A DNA stretch of 64,000 nucleotides from Corallibacter vietnamensis (GCF_039537875.1 NZ_BAABBI010000001.1:1-64000), one strand, 5' to 3'. Counted from the stretch's first letter, positions 9,570 to 17,676 are shown. A program made the numbers and translations. The notes: generated from the letters alone by a model not told the origin.

Positions 9570-10139
9570 TTATATGGTATTAGAATTTATACGTTCCCTT
9601 AATGTTTTCATACATCTTGATTTCTGACTTTTTATAACATTCTCGCTATTATAATCTCCAGACTCTAAAATTTCTTTGATAGTAAAACCTTTATAATAAA
9701 ATAGGGTTAAAAGTTCTTGACACTTTTTTCCTAAAGATTTAAAGTGGGTTTGAAGGAGCTTTTGTTCTGTTGTTAGTTCTGGCTCATGCATATCAATATT
9801 AGTTATCAATGCATCTTGATCGCCTACTAAAGACAAGTCAAAATTGTTACCTACTTTCTTTTTATCTTTTCTCATCTTATCAAGTATTAAATATTTTCCT
9901 ATACTGAATAAATAGGTTGAAATACTGCTTGTAAAACTTTCTATTTTACCACTTATAATGTTGTTGTAAAATATTACATAAGCATCTTGATAGATATCAA
10001 TATTATCATCTTCAGATAAATTATATCGCTTGGCATAATTTAAAAACTTGTCTCTATTTTCTTCATAAACCTGCCTAAAGGCAGCATTAGAGCCTTGCTT
10101 TAATTCTTTAAGTAAACTATCTGCGTGCTTATTTACCAT
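9570..10139 (-). CDS. ECF-type RNA polymerase sigma factor
   Basis: 189 residues, normal for an ECF sigma factor with only regions 2 and 4. Region 2 spans about 12-95 and contains the conserved DIYQDAYVIFYNNI core-binding helix and a LILDKMRKDKKK promoter-melting segment. Region 4 spans about 125-186, with KGFTIKEILES...NVIKSQKSRCMKTL as the helix-turn-helix that reads the minus-35 element. The region 4 turn carries an unusual insert (GDYNSEN), seen in some Bacteroidota ECF groups. The anti-sigma-like gene follows directly. A TGTTAACCTT motif 19 bases before the ATG suggests autoregulation, possibly with a very short leader. Confidence 0.92.
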   Translation of the reverse strand: MVNKHADSLLKELKQGSNAAFRQVYEENRDKFLNYAKRYNLSEDDNIDIYQDAYVIFYNNIISGKIESFTSSISTYLFSIGKYLILDKMRKDKKKVGNNFDLSLVGDQDALITNIDMHEPELTTEQKLLQTHFKSLGKKCQELLTLFYYKGFTIKEILESGDYNSENVIKSQKSRCMKTLRERINSNTI

Positions 10140-10158
10140 TTAATAGAAAGAAACTTAA

Positions 10159-10168
10159 AAGGTTAACA
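10159..10168 (-). promoter_or_regulatory. TGTTAACCTT motif before the sigma factor gene
   Basis: Minus strand TGTTAACCTT, 19 bases before the sigma ATG at 10139. Identical to the motif before two lipoprotein genes on the other strand. If it is a minus-35 element, transcription would begin close to the ATG. Confidence 0.4.
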
Positions 10169-10253
10169 ATTTCTTGCTGCTAATTTAATTTTTTTTAATC
10201 AGAATATCTCATTTCTACTCAAAACAATCATTTTATAATTATTCTAGAAATAA

Positions 10254-10263
10254 TGTTAACCTT
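10254..10263 (+). promoter_or_regulatory. TGTTAACCTT motif before the 141-residue lipoprotein gene
   Basis: TGTTAACCTT, 44 bases before the ATG at 10308. A CATAAA followed by GAG lies 13 bases downstream, and nearly the same downstream pattern (CATAAAAGAG after 14 bases) follows the copy at 10852, supporting a two-part promoter shared by both genes. Confidence 0.45.
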
Positions 10264-10307
10264 AAAAAAAATAACGCATAAAGAGTTAAACTTTAAAAAT
10301 TAAAACA

Positions 10308-10733
10308 ATGAAAATTTTAAAACTCTTAAGCTTTATGTTAATCACACTATTAGTATTAAACTGTAGTAATGATGATGATAATTTTCAACCACAAATTCAG
10401 CCAGAACCAACTACACAAGATTTATTAATATCAGGAAAATGGTATTGGATTTCATCTTCTGAAAGTACATTAGATGACTGCCAAAAACAATCCTACCTTG
10501 AATTTATAGATTTAGACACTTTATTGATAGAGAATTTCAGAATCAACTCATCTGATGTTTGTGAATCTAACGGTATAAACTCGGTTACATATCAATTAAT
10601 AGATGACAGTATAATTCAAGTAACAATTGGTACAGATACTAGTAACCTAAATATAGAATTCATTTCAGATACCAGATTAATAATTACTCAAGAAATCTCT
10701 TCTGGTACAATGACTACATTATTAGAAAAATAA
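10308..10733 (+). CDS. Small surface lipoprotein, lipocalin-like
   Basis: 141 residues; lipoprotein signal with lipobox LNC followed by the acidic run SNDDDN typical of surface-exposed Bacteroidota lipoproteins. The mature part starts with a Pro/Gln linker (QPQIQPEP). Then comes a compact beta-rich domain beginning ISGKWYWISSSES, with two further Cys (DDCQKQSYL, SDVCESNG). This is reminiscent of the lipocalin-like domain found in many flavobacterial lipoproteins, though no diagnostic motif proves it. The gene has a TGTTAACCTT motif upstream and a terminator downstream, so it is a separate unit in the sigma factor locus. Confidence 0.75.
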   Translation: MKILKLLSFMLITLLVLNCSNDDDNFQPQIQPEPTTQDLLISGKWYWISSSESTLDDCQKQSYLEFIDLDTLLIENFRINSSDVCESNGINSVTYQLIDDSIIQVTIGTDTSNLNIEFISDTRLIITQEISSGTMTTLLEK

Positions 10734-10782
10734 GTAAAAACAAAACGTATAATAATTTAGTTTTTTTGAGTTAGTTGATTAT

Positions 10783-10826
10783 GCCAAAAGTTTACGTTAT
10801 AGCGAGACCTAAATTTTTGGCTTTTT
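10783..10826 (+). terminator. Rho-independent terminator after the 141-residue lipoprotein gene
   Basis: Arms GCCAAAAGTTTA (10783-10794) and TAAATTTTTGGC (10810-10821) pair over 12 bp with one G-T wobble and a 15-base loop, followed by TTTTTC. Confidence 0.6.
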
Positions 10827-10851
10827 CATGTAAAAACTTTTTTAGTACAAA

Positions 10852-10861
10852 TGTTAACCTT
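10852..10861 (+). promoter_or_regulatory. TGTTAACCTT motif before the collagen-like lipoprotein gene
   Basis: TGTTAACCTT, 52 bases before the ATG at 10914. The downstream CATAAAAGAG parallels the arrangement before the gene at 10308. Confidence 0.45.
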
Positions 10862-10913
10862 CATAAATAAAAATACATAAAAGAGCATATTAATCAATAA
10901 TACTTTTAAAATT

Positions 10914-11471
10914 ATGAAACTTACAAAAACAATTAAACAAACCGTAAAAACAACAACGTATTTAATGTTAGCTTTTGTTATGGCATTTACAATATCATGC
11001 TCACCTGAAGACGGTCGCGATGGCTTGCCAGGTGAACAAGGCCCTGCTGGAGAAGATGGGAATGCTAATGTGGTATCTTCAGATTGGTTTCAAATCCAAT
11101 TTGATCACACAAATGGTGCAAACGACTATGGTTATATGGCCATAGACATCCCTAACTATCAAGAGTTTATTGATAACGGCGGTGTTGCTATGATGTATGT
11201 TAGACAAACATTATTAGGTGATGAATATATAATCTATCAATTACCATATGAAGACATTTTTAGTTTTGCTTTAGCTAATGTTCCAAGTGAAGGTGTAGAA
11301 AATTCATTAATCCTTTTTGCAAACCAGACTGACGTTAGCGATTTAGAAACCGAACCTGGGTTAACGTTTAGATACATTTTAGTTCCAGGAAACACAACTT
11401 CAAAAAGTCAAGTTAATTTTGAAAAAATGTCTTACGAAGACGTCATAAATCAACTTGGATTAGACTATTAA
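10914..11471 (+). CDS. Lipoprotein with a short collagen-like Gly-X-Y segment
   Basis: 185 residues with an unusually long, basic n-region (MKLTKTIKQTVKTTTYLM) before the hydrophobic core and lipobox TISC. Immediately after the Cys comes SPED and then six Gly-X-Y triplets (GRD GLP GEQ GPA GED GNA), a miniature collagen-like stalk. The remaining ~130 residues form an unrecognised domain rich in Asp, Tyr and Phe (SDWFQIQFDHTNGANDYGY...). Similar flavobacterial lipoproteins exist with a collagen-like start, but the function is unknown to me. It is probably surface displayed. It has its own upstream TGTTAACCTT motif and a strong terminator. Confidence 0.75.
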   Translation: MKLTKTIKQTVKTTTYLMLAFVMAFTISCSPEDGRDGLPGEQGPAGEDGNANVVSSDWFQIQFDHTNGANDYGYMAIDIPNYQEFIDNGGVAMMYVRQTLLGDEYIIYQLPYEDIFSFALANVPSEGVENSLILFANQTDVSDLETEPGLTFRYILVPGNTTSKSQVNFEKMSYEDVINQLGLDY

Positions 11472-11491
11472 TCTTCCTTACAATGCTTTTT

Positions 11492-11520
11492 AAAAACCGA
11501 AGTTAAAACCTTCGGTTTTT
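11492..11520 (+). terminator. Terminator after the collagen-like lipoprotein gene
   Basis: Perfect 11-bp stem AAAAACCGAAG (11492-11502) with CTTCGGTTTTT (11510-11520), loop TTAAAAC. Confidence 0.85.
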
Positions 11521-11573
11521 TTATGTCTTTTTATACCGAAATGATTAGTATTGTAGTCTCAATTTTTCAGATT

Positions 11574-12623
11574 ATGATCTCACGTAGAAACGCCTCTATT
11601 GCTAAATGCATATTACATAAAGTAGGAAACAAATTCAACAGTACTAAAAATGCATTTTCAGAAAACGAAATTCATTTTGATGAAGCTAGTTATGACCTTA
11701 TGCTTCCATTTTTATTAAGACCATTTGGTTCTGCTGTGCAAAGCTACCGCTTTAATCATCATGCAGATATTTCACTAAATGAAATAAACACCTATAGCTC
11801 ACAAATTTTTACAGATGACGATGCTTTTATTGAAACCTCTAAACATATTGTAAAACATTTATTTGAGCAATCTAATTCTGCACAAATAAAAACTGGAGAT
11901 GTTTTGGTGGTGCTTTTTGAAGGTATCGAGTTTAATGAAATTACCACAAACGCATTAGGGATTTTTAAAATTGAAAACAAGGTTAATTTCTTTCAAACCT
12001 ATCTTGAAAACAACAGTTATGATGTTGTTGTACAAAAAGGTATTAGTTCTAAAAAAGTAGATAAGGGTTGCTTAATTTTAAATCAAAGCGATACAGAAGG
12101 ACGTATTATTTTAAGCGCAGATAATAACAATTACGATGCGCATTATTGGACCAATCATTTCCTAAACATTAAATATGCTGATGACGCCAATAGTCATACA
12201 CAACAATATATAGCATTATGTAAAGATTTTTCTGAAGAAGTTTTAAAAACAAGTTATGGTAACCAAGAACAAAACAATTTCTTGGCAAAAACCATAGATT
12301 TTTTTAAAGATCATGAAACCGTAAATATTGAAACTTTTAAAGATGAGATTTTTGAAGAAGACAAGCATAAAACACTTTTTGATGACTATAAAAAATCATT
12401 TGAAAGTGACATGGATATTGTAATTCGTAATCAATTTGATGTTGCTGAAGCTGTTGTAAAAAAAGAGAAGAAAAAAATAAAAACAGAAATTAAACTAGAT
12501 ACTAACATACAAATAAAGCTAGATATTGATGCCCCTGAAGCCTCTAGTGAATATCTAGAACGCGGGTATGATGAAGAAAAGAAAATGCATTACTACAAAG
12601 TATTTTTTAATGCTGAAGGATAA
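11574..12623 (+). CDS. Nucleoid-associated protein, NdpA/YejK family
   Basis: 349 residues from the ATG at 11574. The frame is open from an ATG at 11523, but that start abuts the terminator U-tract and adds 17 hydrophobic residues not seen in the family; the family N-terminus (MIS...I...IIHKVGNK) matches MISRRNASIAKCILHKVGNK here. The sequence continues with the conserved SYDLMLPFLLRPFGS region and LVVLFEGIEF, the hallmarks of the 37-kDa nucleoid-associated protein family (NA37). Members bind DNA and co-purify with the nucleoid; their exact role is unclear. The C-terminal ~50 residues are Lys-rich. Monocistronic between two terminators. Confidence 0.85.
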   Translation: MISRRNASIAKCILHKVGNKFNSTKNAFSENEIHFDEASYDLMLPFLLRPFGSAVQSYRFNHHADISLNEINTYSSQIFTDDDAFIETSKHIVKHLFEQSNSAQIKTGDVLVVLFEGIEFNEITTNALGIFKIENKVNFFQTYLENNSYDVVVQKGISSKKVDKGCLILNQSDTEGRIILSADNNNYDAHYWTNHFLNIKYADDANSHTQQYIALCKDFSEEVLKTSYGNQEQNNFLAKTIDFFKDHETVNIETFKDEIFEEDKHKTLFDDYKKSFESDMDIVIRNQFDVAEAVVKKEKKKIKTEIKLDTNIQIKLDIDAPEASSEYLERGYDEEKKMHYYKVFFNAEG

Positions 12624-12624
12624 T

Positions 12625-12655
12625 AAAAAAGCACTAATTAATATGGTGCTTTTTT
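12625..12655. terminator. Bidirectional terminator between the nucleoid protein gene and lipB
   Basis: Arms AAAAAAGCAC (12625-12634) and GTGCTTTTTT (12646-12655) form a perfect 10-bp stem. A-rich and T-rich flanks on opposite sides allow it to serve both convergent genes. Confidence 0.75.
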
Positions 12656-12712
12656 ATTGCTTCGTTTTTTATAATTGAAGATACAATATCTATCAAAGCA
12701 TTGAGTAAAAAA

Positions 12713-13429
12713 TCAGACTTTTTCTTCTTGAAACTTCATCTCTGCTTCAAAAAGATTAACAAAATGCTTTAGTAATTTATCTTTCACTTCAGTAATAGAA
12801 ACTTCTTTTTTACCTAATTCTACATTTAGAGATGTTACTGCCTTACCACGAATGCCACAAGGAATCATATTGTCAAAATATCCTAAATCAGCATTTACAT
12901 TTAAAGCAAAACCATGCATGGTTACCCAACGGCTTGCACGAACACCCATAGCACAAATTTTTCTAGCAAAAGGTGTTCCAACATCTAACCATACACCTGT
13001 TTCTCCAGGACTTCGCTCGGCTTTCAAACCATATTCTGCCAAAGTTAGAATGATCATTTCCTCTAGAAATCGCAAATATTTATGAATATCTGTAAAAAAA
13101 TTATCTAAATCTAAAATGGGATACCCTACTATTTGTCCTGGACCATGATAGGTAATATCACCACCGCGATTCACTTTATAAAAAACAGCATTTTTTTCGG
13201 CAAGCTGTTTCTCATCAATAAGTAAATTAGACATATCACCACTCTTACCAAGAGTGTATACGTGTGGATGCTCTACAAATAAAAAATAATTAGGCGTTTC
13301 TAGATTGGCATCTTCTCGTCTATTTTTTATTTTAGTATCAACAATTCCTTTAAATAAAGTCTCTTGATAATCCCAAGTATCTTTATAATCTTTATAGCCT
13401 AATTCCTGTAATTCTACTTGCTTATTCAT
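12713..13429 (-). CDS. lipB: Octanoyl-[acyl-carrier-protein]-protein N-octanoyltransferase
   Basis: 238 residues. Transfers octanoate from acyl carrier protein to lipoyl domains of 2-oxoacid dehydrogenases and the glycine cleavage H protein. Family motifs are present: NRGGDITYHGPGQIVGYPIL, KICAMGVRASRWVTMHGFAL (catalytic Lys) and IPCGIRGKAVTSL (acyl-carrying Cys). The start is the ATG at 13429; a TTG three codons upstream lies inside the promoter element TAATTTTG and was rejected. Only six bases separate that element from the ATG, so the mRNA may be leaderless or nearly so. It is downstream of the small yqaE-like gene on the same strand. Confidence 0.96.
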   Translation of the reverse strand: MNKQVELQELGYKDYKDTWDYQETLFKGIVDTKIKNRREDANLETPNYFLFVEHPHVYTLGKSGDMSNLLIDEKQLAEKNAVFYKVNRGGDITYHGPGQIVGYPILDLDNFFTDIHKYLRFLEEMIILTLAEYGLKAERSPGETGVWLDVGTPFARKICAMGVRASRWVTMHGFALNVNADLGYFDNMIPCGIRGKAVTSLNVELGKKEVSITEVKDKLLKHFVNLFEAEMKFQEEKV

Positions 13430-13435
13430 AGAATA

Positions 13436-13443
13436 CAAAATTA
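13436..13443 (-). promoter_or_regulatory. Minus-7 promoter element immediately before lipB
   Basis: Minus strand TAATTTTG, an exact TAnnTTTG match, followed by TATTCT and the lipB ATG. It fixes the start codon and implies almost no leader. Confidence 0.6.
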
Positions 13444-13458
13444 CGGAAAATTCTTGGC

Positions 13459-13617
13459 TTATCTATTAGGGTTATTTAAAATGACTAAAGCAGCTATAAC
13501 TCCCGGAACCCAGCCGCAAAGCCACAATAAAAACACAATTAAAATTGAACCACAACCTTTGTCTATAACGGCTAAAGGCGGGCATAATATTGAAAGGAGT
13601 ACTCTCCAAAATCCCAT
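13459..13617 (-). CDS. YqaE/Pmp3 family small membrane protein
   Basis: A 52-residue ORF not expected from longer-ORF searches: it starts MGFWRVLLSILCPPLAVIDK and ends VILNNPNR. Two hydrophobic helices flank a GCGS turn; the first carries the CPPLAV signature and the second the G-W-V-P-G-V-I-A-A-L pattern, both hallmarks of the YqaE/Pmp3 (UPF0057) proteolipids. Family members are stress-induced and affect membrane potential or cation homeostasis in yeast and plants; the bacterial role is uncertain. It lies 29 bases upstream of lipB on the same strand, but lipB has its own promoter element in the gap. Confidence 0.9.
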   Translation of the reverse strand: MGFWRVLLSILCPPLAVIDKGCGSILIVFLLWLCGWVPGVIAALVILNNPNR

Positions 13618-13700
13618 ATTGATTTGTTTTTAATGATTGATGTACTTATAGGTCTACATAATTTACTAATTGTTACATCATATATTTCCAATATAATAAA

Positions 13701-13731
13701 TTGAAATCCTAACGAATAGTAATTATCTTTG
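13701..13731 (+). promoter_or_regulatory. Promoter of lysS
   Basis: TTG at 13701-13703, a 20-base spacer, then TATCTTTG at 13724-13731; both parts of the Bacteroidota sigma-A promoter are present. The leader to the lysS ATG is about 30 bases. Confidence 0.75.
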
Positions 13732-13765
13732 TAGCTTCATAAAATTATACAATTCAAATTTATTT

Positions 13766-15460
13766 ATGTCGCAATTATCAGAACAAGAATTAGTACGTAG
13801 AGACAAGCTCTCAAAATTACGCGAATTAGGTATCAACCCTTATCCAGCAGATTTATTTCCTGTTGAAGAAACTTCTAAACAAGTCAAACAGAATTTTGAA
13901 GAAGGAAAAAAGGTTATTATTGCCGGTCGTTTGATGTCTCGTCGTATTCAAGGAAATGCCAGCTTTGCTGAACTTCAAGACAGTGAAGGCAGAATTCAAG
14001 TATATTTTAATAGAGATGAAATTTGTTCTGGTGACGACAAAACAAAATACAATACCGTATACAAAAAACTCCTAGACATAGGTGATTTTATTGGTGTTAC
14101 AGGAGAGCTTTTCACAACAAAAGTTGGCGAAAAAACGGTTATGGTAAAAGACTTTACGTTATTAAGCAAAGCTCTTAAACCATTACCACAACCTCGTGTA
14201 GATGCTGATGGTAAAGTTCATGATGCTTTTACTGATGCAGAACAACGTTATAGACAACGCTATGCCGACCTTGTTGTAAATCCACATGTAAAAGACGTTT
14301 TTGTAAAACGTACCAAACTATTTAACGCCATGCGTAATTTCTTTAATAACGCTGGTTATTTTGAAGTAGAAACGCCTATTTTACAACCTATTCCAGGTGG
14401 TGCTGCAGCAAGACCTTTTATAACGCACCATAATAGTTTAGATATTCCTTTATACATGCGAATTGCTAATGAGTTATATTTAAAAAGACTAATAGTTGGT
14501 GGTTTTGATGGTGTATATGAATTTTCTAAAAACTTTAGAAATGAAGGTATGGATCGTACGCACAATCCAGAATTTACAGCTATGGAAATTTATGTTGCTT
14601 ACAAAGATTACAACTGGATGATGGATTTTTGTGAACAATTACTTGAGCATTGTGCTACAGCTGTAAACGGCACTACAAAAGTTACTTTTGGAGACCATGA
14701 AATAGATTTCAAAGCACCATATGCCCGTGTAACAATGGCTGACTCTATAAAACATTTTACCGGATTTGACATTACTGGTAAAAGCGAAACTGAAATTCGT
14801 GAAGCTGCCAAAAGTATGGGAATTGAAGTTGATGAAACTATGGGGAAAGGAAAGCTAATAGATGAAATTTTTGGTGAAAAGTGTGAAGGCAACTACATTC
14901 AACCAACATTTATTACAGATTACCCAAAAGAAATGAGTCCGCTTTGTAAAGAGCACAGAGATAACCCTGAATTAACAGAGCGTTTTGAGCTTATGGTTTG
15001 TGGTAAAGAAATAGCCAATGCATATTCTGAATTAAATGATCCTATAGATCAACGTGAACGCTTTGAACACCAATTAAAACTTGCTGAAAAAGGCGATGAC
15101 GAAGCTACAGAGTTTATAGATTTTGACTTTTTACGCGCTTTAGAGTATGGTATGCCTCCTACATCTGGTATGGGAATTGGTATGGATAGATTAATTATGT
15201 TTTTAACCAACAATCAGTCTATACAAGAAGTTTTATTCTTCCCGCAAATGAGACCAGAAAAAAAGCCTCTAGCTATAAGTGACGACGCAAAAGCTGTTTT
15301 AGAGCTTCTAAAAAAGGCTGAAAAATTAGAACTTATAGAGCTAAAAACACAATCTGGTTTAAGCAATAAAAAATGGGATAAAACCATAAAAGAGTTGACA
15401 AAAAACAAGCTTGCTAAAGTAGAGAAAACAGATGAAAATCTGCTTGTAGAAGCTGTCTAA
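13766..15460 (+). CDS. lysS: Lysine--tRNA ligase, class II, with C-terminal extension
   Basis: 564 residues. Charges tRNA-Lys with lysine. N-terminal OB-fold anticodon-binding domain (about 50-150, with GRLMSRRIQGNASFAELQD), then the class II catalytic core: motif 1 around YFEVETPILQPIPGG, motif 2 with FRNEGMDRTHNPEFTAMEIY, motif 3 with PPTSGMGIGMDRLIMFL. The core ends near VLFFPQMRPEKK, where bacterial LysRS of about 500 residues normally stop. About 60 further residues (AKAVLELLKKAEKLEL...LLVEAV) look like a small helical, winged-helix-like domain. It has its own promoter and a very strong terminator, so it is monocistronic. Confidence 0.98.
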   Translation: MSQLSEQELVRRDKLSKLRELGINPYPADLFPVEETSKQVKQNFEEGKKVIIAGRLMSRRIQGNASFAELQDSEGRIQVYFNRDEICSGDDKTKYNTVYKKLLDIGDFIGVTGELFTTKVGEKTVMVKDFTLLSKALKPLPQPRVDADGKVHDAFTDAEQRYRQRYADLVVNPHVKDVFVKRTKLFNAMRNFFNNAGYFEVETPILQPIPGGAAARPFITHHNSLDIPLYMRIANELYLKRLIVGGFDGVYEFSKNFRNEGMDRTHNPEFTAMEIYVAYKDYNWMMDFCEQLLEHCATAVNGTTKVTFGDHEIDFKAPYARVTMADSIKHFTGFDITGKSETEIREAAKSMGIEVDETMGKGKLIDEIFGEKCEGNYIQPTFITDYPKEMSPLCKEHRDNPELTERFELMVCGKEIANAYSELNDPIDQRERFEHQLKLAEKGDDEATEFIDFDFLRALEYGMPPTSGMGIGMDRLIMFLTNNQSIQEVLFFPQMRPEKKPLAISDDAKAVLELLKKAEKLELIELKTQSGLSNKKWDKTIKELTKNKLAKVEKTDENLLVEAV

Positions 15461-15465
15461 ACAAT

Positions 15466-15500
15466 AAAAAAGGAACTGTTTTTTTTACAGTTCCTTTTTT
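15466..15500 (+). terminator. Terminator after lysS
   Basis: Perfect 14-bp stem: AAAAAAGGAACTGT (15466-15479) with ACAGTTCCTTTTTT (15487-15500), loop of seven T. Confidence 0.9.
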
Positions 15501-15526
15501 ATATTTTTAAATAGTATTTAGTACTC

Positions 15527-17590
15527 ATGAAGATTAACATGTCTCAAATTTATGATGCGGTTTTACAAAGAATATTTGTTTTACCTATTCTTGCATTAAC
15601 CTCAATAGCTGTTTTGGTTATTACTATTTGGGATAAATCTATTGATGATTATCAGGTATGGGTTAAACAGCAAATTCAACTTACTGGAGAGTTAACAACT
15701 CAAGAGTTTATCGCTCACATTAACAAAGAGATTGTTCAACTTGAAAACTTAAAAAACAGATTAGAGTTTACAAATGGAGATTATCATAAATATTGGGATA
15801 AAGAAGTAAATACTATTCTTAAACAATCTGATGCAATTAAGTTTGTTGAATGGATTGATAGCTCTATGGTGATTAGAAAAATTCATCCTTTAAAAGGTAA
15901 TGAAGCTGCTTTAAATCTAGATATATCAAAAATTGATTATCGTAAAAAAGAGTGGGAATCTCATAGTATTGATAGCTCTATAAACGTTACTCCTTGGTCT
16001 AAAATGACACAAGGTGGCTATGCTTTTCTTATAGATATTCCTGCATATTATAATAATACATTCCAAGGAACTGCAAGTGCAGGAATGGACTTCACTAATA
16101 GTTTTAATACTTTTTCTACAAGTTTAAAAGATTATGCCATTGAGCTACGAGACAATAAAGGTGTACTATTTTATGAATACAACACTAAAAACAGAGCTTT
16201 AATAGACGATAGCTTTGTTTATAAAAGCGATTTAACCATAGATTATTTAGACAAACAGTTTTGGAGTCTAAAACTCTATCCTACTAACGAGCTATTATTT
16301 TTCACCAACAAACGTGCTTTTATAAATTACATGCTTTTATTTGGCATTATATTATCCTTATTAATAAGCATGCTTATTTACTTTTACCTAAAGGCTTTGA
16401 GAGAAACTAAACGAGCCTTATCTATCAATAAAAAATTAGCTAATGTTAATTTCAGACTAAACAAACAGAAACAAAAAGCCGAGCAAGCTTCAAAAGCTAA
16501 AACAGATTTTTTATCTAATATGAGCCATGAAATACGCACACCACTTCACGCTATATTAGGCTTTATTCAAGTATTAAAAAGCAGTAATCTTAAAGAAAGC
16601 GACAAAGAATATGTAGCGCTAATGGATAAATCTTCTAATAATTTATTAGCTATTGTTAATGATATTTTAGAGATACACAAAATAGAATCTGGTAATATTA
16701 TATTAGAAAAGCACTTATTCTGTCCTTCAGAAAAACTTAAAGAACTTATTGATACTTATGAGTACCATTTTAAACAAAAAGGTCTTTATATAAACTTATC
16801 GTTTCTAAATAATGAAAGCTATAGTGTAATAAGCGATATGAATAAATATTCGCAAATTATTACAAACTTATTAAAAAATGCTCTTAAGTTTACAGTAAAT
16901 GGAGGCGTTGAAGTTACTTATAACGAAGAAAAGATTGAAGAAAAATTAAGTATTAAAATTCAAGTAAAAGATTCAGGAATTGGGATATCTAAAAGTAAAT
17001 TAAAAACCATTTTCGATAGATTTACACAAATAGAAAGCAGCCTTAAAAAAGAGTATGAAGGTAGTGGTTTAGGATTAGCCATTAGTAAAGACTTTGCTGA
17101 ATTATTAAATGGTTCTATAACAGTTGATAGTTTTGAAAACAAAGGCAGTGTATTCACTTTTACAGGAATTATGGAAATCTCTGAAAAACAATCTTATCAA
17201 TTTGGAGAAACTTATGAAAACTTCAAACTCCCTAACATTAACGTGCTAGTTGTTGATGATAACAAAATTAATGTTACTGTATTAAGAAAACTACTTGAAG
17301 ATATAGACATACATGTTGACAGTGTTGAAAATGGGCAATTGGCTCTAGATCGATTTAAAGAAAATAGATACAATCTTATTCTTATGGATATTCATATGCC
17401 AAAAATGGATGGTTATGAAGCCACACAAATCATACGTAAACAAGACTCTGATGTTATTATAATTGGCCTCTCTGCAAATGTAACATCAACCGCTATACAA
17501 AAAGCTTTAGATAGTGGTATGAATAATTATATTACAAAGCCATTTACTAAAGAGCGTTTATACAGATTAATTGCCACGTACTTTACTTAA
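15527..17590 (+). CDS. Hybrid sensor histidine kinase with receiver domain
   Basis: 687 residues. Membrane helix about 16-35, periplasmic sensor region about 36-262 of unrecognised type (Cache- or CHASE-like by size), second membrane helix about 266-287, short coiled coil (ANVNFRLNKQKQKAEQAS). HisKA domain with SHEIRTPLHAILGF, phospho-acceptor His334. HATPase with the N box (ITNLLKNALKFT), G1 DSGIGIS and G2 GSGLGLAIS. C-terminal receiver about 571-685 with acidic pair D577/D578, phospho-acceptor Asp621 (LILMDIHMPKMDG) and Lys in ITKPF. No output regulator is adjacent, so the partner (probably a separate HPt or response regulator) is elsewhere. The ligand is unknown. ATG at 15527 was used; Met5 is possible. 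Confidence 0.95.
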   Translation: MKINMSQIYDAVLQRIFVLPILALTSIAVLVITIWDKSIDDYQVWVKQQIQLTGELTTQEFIAHINKEIVQLENLKNRLEFTNGDYHKYWDKEVNTILKQSDAIKFVEWIDSSMVIRKIHPLKGNEAALNLDISKIDYRKKEWESHSIDSSINVTPWSKMTQGGYAFLIDIPAYYNNTFQGTASAGMDFTNSFNTFSTSLKDYAIELRDNKGVLFYEYNTKNRALIDDSFVYKSDLTIDYLDKQFWSLKLYPTNELLFFTNKRAFINYMLLFGIILSLLISMLIYFYLKALRETKRALSINKKLANVNFRLNKQKQKAEQASKAKTDFLSNMSHEIRTPLHAILGFIQVLKSSNLKESDKEYVALMDKSSNNLLAIVNDILEIHKIESGNIILEKHLFCPSEKLKELIDTYEYHFKQKGLYINLSFLNNESYSVISDMNKYSQIITNLLKNALKFTVNGGVEVTYNEEKIEEKLSIKIQVKDSGIGISKSKLKTIFDRFTQIESSLKKEYEGSGLGLAISKDFAELLNGSITVDSFENKGSVFTFTGIMEISEKQSYQFGETYENFKLPNINVLVVDDNKINVTVLRKLLEDIDIHVDSVENGQLALDRFKENRYNLILMDIHMPKMDGYEATQIIRKQDSDVIIIGLSANVTSTAIQKALDSGMNNYITKPFTKERLYRLIATYFT

Positions 17591-17676
17591 TTAATGGTTA
17601 AAAAATTCTGTTTATAAAAACATTTCGATTTGAAATTTGTATTTTTAAGTAGCTTACAAGAAAAAACCTTTATGCT

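Noticed and set aside
12852..13085. 77-codon plus-strand ORF across lipB
   Set aside because: Antisense shadow of a conserved enzyme.
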